Origin: Actinomycetota bacterium
Lineage (GTDB): Bacteria; Actinomycetota; Thermoleophilia; Solirubrobacterales; Solirubrobacteraceae
Assembly (NCBI GenBank): GCA_005788585.1
Contig: SYBY01000483.1
Coordinates: forward strand, 1 to 9,563
Direction of reading: 5' to 3'
Length of the DNA stretch: 9,563 nucleotides
Shown here: positions 5,509 through 9,563 of the stretch, piece after piece
Layout of the letters: each line of letters starts with the position of its first letter
How positions within the stretch are numbered: position 1 is the stretch's first letter
Notes under the pieces: model-generated
The model's database searches: none
What the model was told of the DNA's origin: nothing
The model's input: the letters and a program-made list of their open reading frames with translations, nothing else
Translations under genes and position numbers: made by a program

Positions 5509-5515
5509 CCGGTTC

Positions 5516-6457
5516 ATGCCCGAGCTGGCGCTGCTGAACTCCGACACGATCCTCGCGGCAGTCTCGCCGACGGGCGCGATCGAGGCCACCCGCGACGCGT
5601 TCCTGCGCCACCACCGTGGCGAGTGGACCATGCCGAGCAAGGTCTACATCGAGAACTACCCGGCCGGGGACTTCCGCGCGATGCCCGCGATGGGCGGGGA
5701 CCTGGCGATGGTCAAGTGGATCACGTCGTTCCCGGGCAACCCGGCGAAGGGACTGCCGACCGTGAGCGGCGTGCTGGTCATGAGCGACGCGAACACCGGT
5801 GTGCCGCTGGCGATCCTCGACGCGCGCGCGGTCACCGCGCTGCGCACGGGCGCCGTTGCGGCGGTGGCTGCGGACGCCCTGGCGGGGCACGACGCGAAGA
5901 CCGTCGGCATCGTCGGCTGCGGCCTGCACGGCGCGTGGGCGGCGCGATGCATGGCGGCCGCCGGCTACGGCCCGGGTATCTGCAGCGACCCGAACGCCGC
6001 GGCCGCCGAGGAACTGGCCGCCGAGCTCGGTTGGCAGACCGACGGGGATCCGTTCTGCTGCGACATCGTCTGCTGCGTCACGCCCGGACACGAGATCGTG
6101 CTGACCAAGGAGCGCGTCCGCACGGGCGTGCACCTGAACATGCTCGGCGCCGACGGTCCTGGCAAGGCCGAGGCGAGCATCGAAGCCGTGCAGTCCTGCG
6201 AGCTGTTCTGCGACGAGTGGGCGCAGGCGTCCCACGGCGGCGAGCTGACCGGCGCGGTCGAGGCGGGCGTCGTCACCCGCGCCGACGTCACCGACCTCGG
6301 CGCGGTTCTCGCCGGCGACGCGCCGGGCCGCAGCGAGCACGCCGCGACCACGCTGTTCGACTCCACCGGACTGGCGATCCAGGACCTCGGCGTCGCGGCC
6401 GCGGCGCTGGACGCGGTCCGCGCCGGCCGCGTGCCGGCGCAGACCATCACCCTCTGA
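5516..6457 (+). CDS. Ornithine cyclodeaminase/mu-crystallin family protein
   Basis: A 313-residue NAD(P)-dependent enzyme of the OCD/mu-crystallin family, cytoplasmic. Members act as ornithine cyclodeaminase, alanine dehydrogenase, ketimine reductase or amino-acid dehydrogenases in siderophore and antibiotic pathways, so the substrate cannot be fixed here. Seen: an N-terminal substrate/dimer domain with MVKWITSFPGNP (65-76, K67 the expected catalytic lysine) and the GVLVMSDANTGVPLAILDA stretch (85-103); TALRTGA (107-113, R110 binds the substrate carboxylate); Rossmann GIVGCGLHGAW (131-141); GADGPGK (211-217, D213 the expected general acid/base); and FDSTGLAIQD (281-290), the closing family signature. 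K67, R110 and D213 match K69, R112 and D228 of Pseudomonas putida OCD in order. Unusual: nine cysteines, including CCDIVCC (181-187). The ATG at 5516 aligns with the family start. Monocistronic in view; stop abuts the convergent stop. Confidence 0.9.
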   Translation: MPELALLNSDTILAAVSPTGAIEATRDAFLRHHRGEWTMPSKVYIENYPAGDFRAMPAMGGDLAMVKWITSFPGNPAKGLPTVSGVLVMSDANTGVPLAILDARAVTALRTGAVAAVAADALAGHDAKTVGIVGCGLHGAWAARCMAAAGYGPGICSDPNAAAAEELAAELGWQTDGDPFCCDIVCCVTPGHEIVLTKERVRTGVHLNMLGADGPGKAEASIEAVQSCELFCDEWAQASHGGELTGAVEAGVVTRADVTDLGAVLAGDAPGRSEHAATTLFDSTGLAIQDLGVAAAALDAVRAGRVPAQTITL

Positions 6458-9400
6458 TCAGCCGCCCGGACGCACGCGGAGGGTCGACCGCGTGCTCGCG
6501 GTCCCGACCTGCGACGCGTTCAGCCGGAACGACAGCCGCGCGCCCGAGCGCCGCAGCCGCGGGCTTACCCGGACGCCGCCGGCCCGCAGCCGCACCCGCA
6601 GGACCTTCGCCGACTGCCCGCTGGGCACCGACACGCGGATGCTCTGGCCCGTCACCGTGACCCGGGCGCGCGCGCCCTTCTTCAGGCCCGACGCGCTGAC
6701 CCGCACCCGTTTGCGCACGATCGCCGCACGCTGGAACTCCATCCCGCGCGGGACGACGAGCTGCACCGACCGCAGCCGGTTGCGCGCGCCGACGACCCGA
6801 AGGTCCATCGACGGCCGGCCGCGTCGCAGCGAGCTGACCCGCAGCGTCGCCGCCGGACCGCAGCCCGGGATGACCGCTTCGGTCTTGGCCTTGAACGACG
6901 GCCCGGCCTGCGAGAGGAACGTCCCGTCGAACGCCACGCTGCTCTCGGCGCACAGGTTCCTGCCCGCCTGCAGCACGCTGCCGGCACCGCCGTTGAACGA
7001 CAGGTCGAAGCGCGACAGCGGTACGTCGGGCACCGGCTCGACCGTGGTGATCAGCCGCTGGTTTGACCCGAACGTGATCCTGCCCGCGAGCGTGATCGGC
7101 AGCAGGCCGTTGAGCTGGATCCGCAGCTCAGGCAGCGGGACCCCGGGGACGGACACCATCGTGACCGGCCCGGAGAGGGGTTCGAGCAGCAGCGGGGTGG
7201 TCGCCGACGCGCGGCCCAGGATGGACCGCGCCTCGCAGCCGCCGGCCTCGAACGTCGCGAGCGGGCACGCCCGGTCGATCCGTGTGCTGTCGATGGAGAT
7301 GCCCGCCGGCAGCACGAGCTCGACGCGCTTGGTGTTCGCCTCGCCCGGCCCCTGCGTCAGTGTCGTGCTCAGGCCCGGGTGGCCGTTCTCGGCAGCCTCC
7401 CGCGCGCCACCGGAGATGACCGCGCTGAGCTTCGGCGCGTACGGCAGGTTCTCGCACCCGACCGCCTGGTACGGCGCGGCGACCTCCGCCGTCCCGCCGA
7501 GGTCGGACCCCAGCGTGGCCGTGATCTGCTGCGGCGCGCAGTTCGTCGCGTTCAGCGCGAACCCGGGCTTGTCCAGCCGCACCTCCAGCGCGCGGATCGC
7601 GGTCGAGATGCCCTGCTGGCGCTGGGGCACGTTCTCGACGACGAGGTTCAGGCCCTTGTCCGCGTCGCGTACCTGCAGCCGGCCGGGGACGACGACCTTG
7701 CCGAGGTCCAGCGGGCCGAACCGCGCGAGGGCCGTGATGGTCAGGCCCGCGGGATCGCCGCCCTGTCCCTGCGTGAGGAACACCTCGCCGCCGAGGCGCA
7801 GCGGGGCCGGCCCCGGTCCCGCGGTCGCGACGACGGAGCCGACCTTCGTGTCCGCGGGGCAGTCCCCGGTCGCCGCCTGCGCGAGCGGGCACTGCGCTGC
7901 CGCGCCGAGCCGTCCGAGCAGGCCGGGCGGGAGGCGCACGACCGCGCTGGAGATCCGCGCGTGGCCGTCGGGGCGTTCGAGCGTCGTGATGATCGACGTG
8001 TCCGCCCCGGCCTGCGGCGGGTCGGTCGACGCACCCAGCGAGGGGGCGAACCGATTGGGGTCCTCGCAGTTCTGGTCGACGACGATCTGGCTGGAGGTCG
8101 TCGTCGGCGCCTGGCCGCTGAACGGCGTGGCGGTCGTCTGCTCGGTGTAGGTCCCGCAGCTGCGCGGCGACGCGACGATCGCGTTGGGCCCGCCGCGGAA
8201 GCTGAAGCGGAACAGCGTGAACGGCACGGGCGGCAGGCCGGTGAGCTCGGTCGTCAGCTGGCCCGTGGCCGGGTCGACGGTCGCGACGGCCTCGATCTTC
8301 ACGCGGACCGCGTCGTCCTCGGGGCCCAGCGCTGCCGTGGCGAAGAACCGCAGCGGCTTACCCGGGATCGGGTCGCCCATGAAGATCGGCCCCTTGATCG
8401 CCCCCTTCAGGAGCACGGGCGAGTCAAACTCGACCTCGCCGATCCGTGACCCCTCCGGGCAGCGCGCGGGGCCGGTGCCGAAGCGGTCGAACTGCGCGTC
8501 GGTGCACCCGGCGAGCTGTCCGTCGGACGCGGCGGTGGGCGACAGCTCGTACCCCACGGGGAGCACGAGCTTGGCCTCCTTGACGTGGGCGAACACGCGC
8601 GGCTCGGCGGGCGCGGGAACCCGCACCTCGGCGGTCAGCGGCGTGGGGGCGTCAGCCTGGCCGTTGCCGATGATGGTCGACGTCTGGGCGTAGGGCAAGG
8701 TGCCGCAGTCCGTCGGCGTGTAGCCGTCGCTGGCAGACGTGACGTCGCCTCGGTAGGAGACGATCTCGACCCGGCTGACTGCCGGTTTGCTGCAGTCGGT
8801 CGGGTTGCTCGTGAAGCCCTCGCGCATGGTGGGGTGCGCGCTCTTGCTGCCCCAGAGCCGCAGCCCGAGCCGGCGGACCTCGATGGGGATGCCGAGGAAG
8901 TCCCGCGGGGTGTCGAAGACCGTGGCGTCGAGCCCGCCGTCGTCGGCGCGCAGCCGGATCGCGCTTTCGAGCTTGATCGCCGGCACGCCGGGGAGCCCGG
9001 GGAGGACGACCTCGATTTGCAGCCCGAGCCGCGCGGCTTCGGTCCCCGCGGGATCGAGGTTGAAGACCTTGCCCTGCAGCAGGGACTCGGTCAGGGGAAC
9101 GAGCCCTTCGACCGCAGCCGACACGCTGCCGACCTGGGCGCTGTTCGGGCAACCGCCGGAGGACCGGAACTTCGCCGGCGTGCAGGTCGCCGAGGCACGC
9201 GGCGAGCCGATCTGGCCCGGCGCGAGGGAGATGCGCATCTCACGCGCATCGTCGCCGAGGCCCGGGATGCCGCCCAGCTCGGGGTCACCGCCGCCGTTCA
9301 GCGCCAGCGCGAGGCAGAAGTCGGTGTACGCCCCGGACTGCGGCGACACCGTGGGTGTGCTGTTCGTGGAACAGCTCGACGCGGGCGTCACGGGCTTGGC

Positions 9401-9520
9401 GACGATCTTGTCGATGCGCACGGCGGCGCTCGCAGGCGACGCGCCGCCCAGCAGGATCAGGGCACCGGCAAGTACGGGCAGCGCGCATTCGGGCACGCCG
9501 CGACCCAGCAGAGCTGACAC
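6458..9520 (-). CDS. Large secreted four-module Cys-containing repeat protein, function unknown
   Basis: A 1020-residue exported protein that I cannot assign to a named family. A Sec-type signal peptide is clear: hydrophobic stretch about 14-26 and an Ala-x-Ala site (ASPASA, cleavage near 32). The mature protein is Pro/Gly/Thr/Val-rich and looks all-beta. It holds four degenerate tandem modules (about 92-290, 291-500, 501-700, 701-890), each with LxxG near its start, two cysteines 10-15 apart, an IG/VGxV strand, an LxG strand, a terminal NPxxC-like cysteine and another 28-30 residues later. C50 and C69 precede them, giving 18 mature cysteines. Residues 891-1020 are an Arg/Lys-rich beta tail. 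No LPxTG, C-terminal membrane anchor or catalytic motif is seen. Start is GTG at 9520, with GGGAGG four bases upstream. Likely released or wall-associated. I recall similar repeat proteins being common in Solirubrobacterales, but could not search. Confidence 0.9.
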   Translation of the reverse strand: MSALLGRGVPECALPVLAGALILLGGASPASAAVRIDKIVAKPVTPASSCSTNSTPTVSPQSGAYTDFCLALALNGGGDPELGGIPGLGDDAREMRISLAPGQIGSPRASATCTPAKFRSSGGCPNSAQVGSVSAAVEGLVPLTESLLQGKVFNLDPAGTEAARLGLQIEVVLPGLPGVPAIKLESAIRLRADDGGLDATVFDTPRDFLGIPIEVRRLGLRLWGSKSAHPTMREGFTSNPTDCSKPAVSRVEIVSYRGDVTSASDGYTPTDCGTLPYAQTSTIIGNGQADAPTPLTAEVRVPAPAEPRVFAHVKEAKLVLPVGYELSPTAASDGQLAGCTDAQFDRFGTGPARCPEGSRIGEVEFDSPVLLKGAIKGPIFMGDPIPGKPLRFFATAALGPEDDAVRVKIEAVATVDPATGQLTTELTGLPPVPFTLFRFSFRGGPNAIVASPRSCGTYTEQTTATPFSGQAPTTTSSQIVVDQNCEDPNRFAPSLGASTDPPQAGADTSIITTLERPDGHARISSAVVRLPPGLLGRLGAAAQCPLAQAATGDCPADTKVGSVVATAGPGPAPLRLGGEVFLTQGQGGDPAGLTITALARFGPLDLGKVVVPGRLQVRDADKGLNLVVENVPQRQQGISTAIRALEVRLDKPGFALNATNCAPQQITATLGSDLGGTAEVAAPYQAVGCENLPYAPKLSAVISGGAREAAENGHPGLSTTLTQGPGEANTKRVELVLPAGISIDSTRIDRACPLATFEAGGCEARSILGRASATTPLLLEPLSGPVTMVSVPGVPLPELRIQLNGLLPITLAGRITFGSNQRLITTVEPVPDVPLSRFDLSFNGGAGSVLQAGRNLCAESSVAFDGTFLSQAGPSFKAKTEAVIPGCGPAATLRVSSLRRGRPSMDLRVVGARNRLRSVQLVVPRGMEFQRAAIVRKRVRVSASGLKKGARARVTVTGQSIRVSVPSGQSAKVLRVRLRAGGVRVSPRLRRSGARLSFRLNASQVGTASTRSTLRVRPGG
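6851..7420 (-). repeat. Secreted protein module 4 (residues ~701-890)
   Basis: Cysteines C752, C762, C857 and C887. Landmarks: RVELVLPAGISI, CPLATFEAGGC, SILGRASA, LSGPVTMVS, DVPLSRFDLSFNGGAGSVL and GRNLC. CPLAxxxxGxC is shared closely with module 3. Boundaries are approximate. Confidence 0.65.
7421..8020 (-). repeat. Secreted protein module 3 (residues ~501-700)
   Basis: Cysteines C544, C554, C661 and C689. Landmarks: AVVRLPPGLLG, CPLAQA, CPADTKVGSV, LRLGGEVFLT, LNATNC and CENLPYAP. Instead of the GG-x-x-x-L strand of modules 2 and 4 it has ALEVRLDKPGFAL. Boundaries are approximate. Confidence 0.65.
8021..8650 (-). repeat. Secreted protein module 2 (residues ~291-500)
   Basis: Cysteines C339, C354, C455 and C485. 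Landmarks: AKLVLPVGYEL, CPEGSRIGEV, LKGAIKGPIF, LPPVPFTLFRFSFRGGP, ASPRSC and NCEDPNRFAP. The first pair is spaced 15 rather than 10-11. Boundaries are approximate. Confidence 0.65.
8651..9247 (-). repeat. Secreted protein module 1 (residues ~92-290)
   Basis: Cysteines C113, C124, C243 and C272. Landmarks: ISLAPGQIG, CPNSAQVGSV, LLQGKVFNL, then SNPTDC and CGTLPYA. It has a longer middle (LWGSKSAHPTMREGF) than the other modules. Boundaries are approximate. Confidence 0.65.
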
Positions 9521-9524
9521 AGGT

Positions 9525-9530
9525 CCTCCC
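9525..9530 (-). promoter_or_regulatory. Ribosome-binding site of the secreted repeat protein
   Basis: GGGAGG on the minus strand within a G-rich run, four bases before GTG 9520; it decides for this GTG and places the signal peptide correctly at the N-terminus. The remaining bases to the window edge are too short to call a promoter. Confidence 0.7.
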
Positions 9531-9563
9531 CCCGTTCAGTTCGACCCGAACGTAACATCTGAC

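Noticed and set aside
6492..8150. 552-codon plus-strand open frame opposite the secreted protein (also 7379-8449 and 8585-9517)
   Set aside because: Ser/Arg/Pro- or Arg/Gly-rich composition without any family pattern, whereas the opposite strand has a signal peptide, a ribosome site and an ordered cysteine repeat.
1..9563. Defence island, prophage, transposon, CRISPR array or tRNA-linked integration
   Set aside because: No transposase, integrase, nuclease, terminal inverted repeats, spaced direct repeats or tRNA-like cloverleaf were seen; base composition is even across the genes, so the window looks like ordinary chromosome.

Overview
The window is GC-rich (roughly 70% by eye) chromosomal DNA from a bacterium that looks like a high-GC actinobacterium. 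The best fit is class Thermoleophilia (Solirubrobacterales type). This is inferred from an AccE-like acyl-CoA carboxylase epsilon subunit, an ECF42-type sigma factor with its DGPF partner, probable leaderless genes, GTG starts, and a very large secreted Cys-containing repeat protein of a kind I associate with Solirubrobacterales. Nothing was searched, so the taxonomy is an inference. There are nine protein genes, no gene-free gap over about 165 bp, and no tRNA, rRNA, CRISPR array, insertion sequence or phage gene that I can see.

Layout. (1) 1-1449, minus: siroheme/4Fe-4S sulfite or nitrite reductase, cut by the left edge just after its last cluster cysteine. Its 162-bp upstream region holds an AT-rich promoter-like island and two copies of a GGGGAAAT-NN-ACCC motif 51 bp apart. 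(2) 1612-2428, minus: a TetR-family regulator followed after 10 bp by a small AccE-like gene. (3) 2479-3818, plus: a DJ-1/PfpI (Hsp31-like) protein and a NADPH-dependent F420-reductase-like Rossmann protein, two bases apart, divergent from the TetR gene. The 50-bp gap carries an imperfect palindrome lying between -35 and -10 elements. (4) 3838-5438, minus: a DGPF/YCII protein and an ECF42-type sigma factor with a long helical C-terminal extension, overlapping by the four bases GTGA. (5) 5516-6457, plus: an ornithine cyclodeaminase/mu-crystallin family enzyme, divergent from the DGPF gene. (6) 6458-9520, minus: a 1020-residue secreted protein, convergent with the cyclodeaminase; the two stop codons abut as TGATCA.

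How the genes may work together. TetR, DJ-1 and the F420-reductase-like gene look like a self-contained regulated cassette, possibly for reactive carbonyl or electrophile stress. The DGPF-sigma pair is a known co-occurring module, and a plausible self-regulated promoter (TGTCCC-N17-CGAC) lies in front of it. The secreted protein is the least understood item: four degenerate modules of about 205-225 residues, each with four cysteines at conserved relative positions, followed by an Arg-rich tail.
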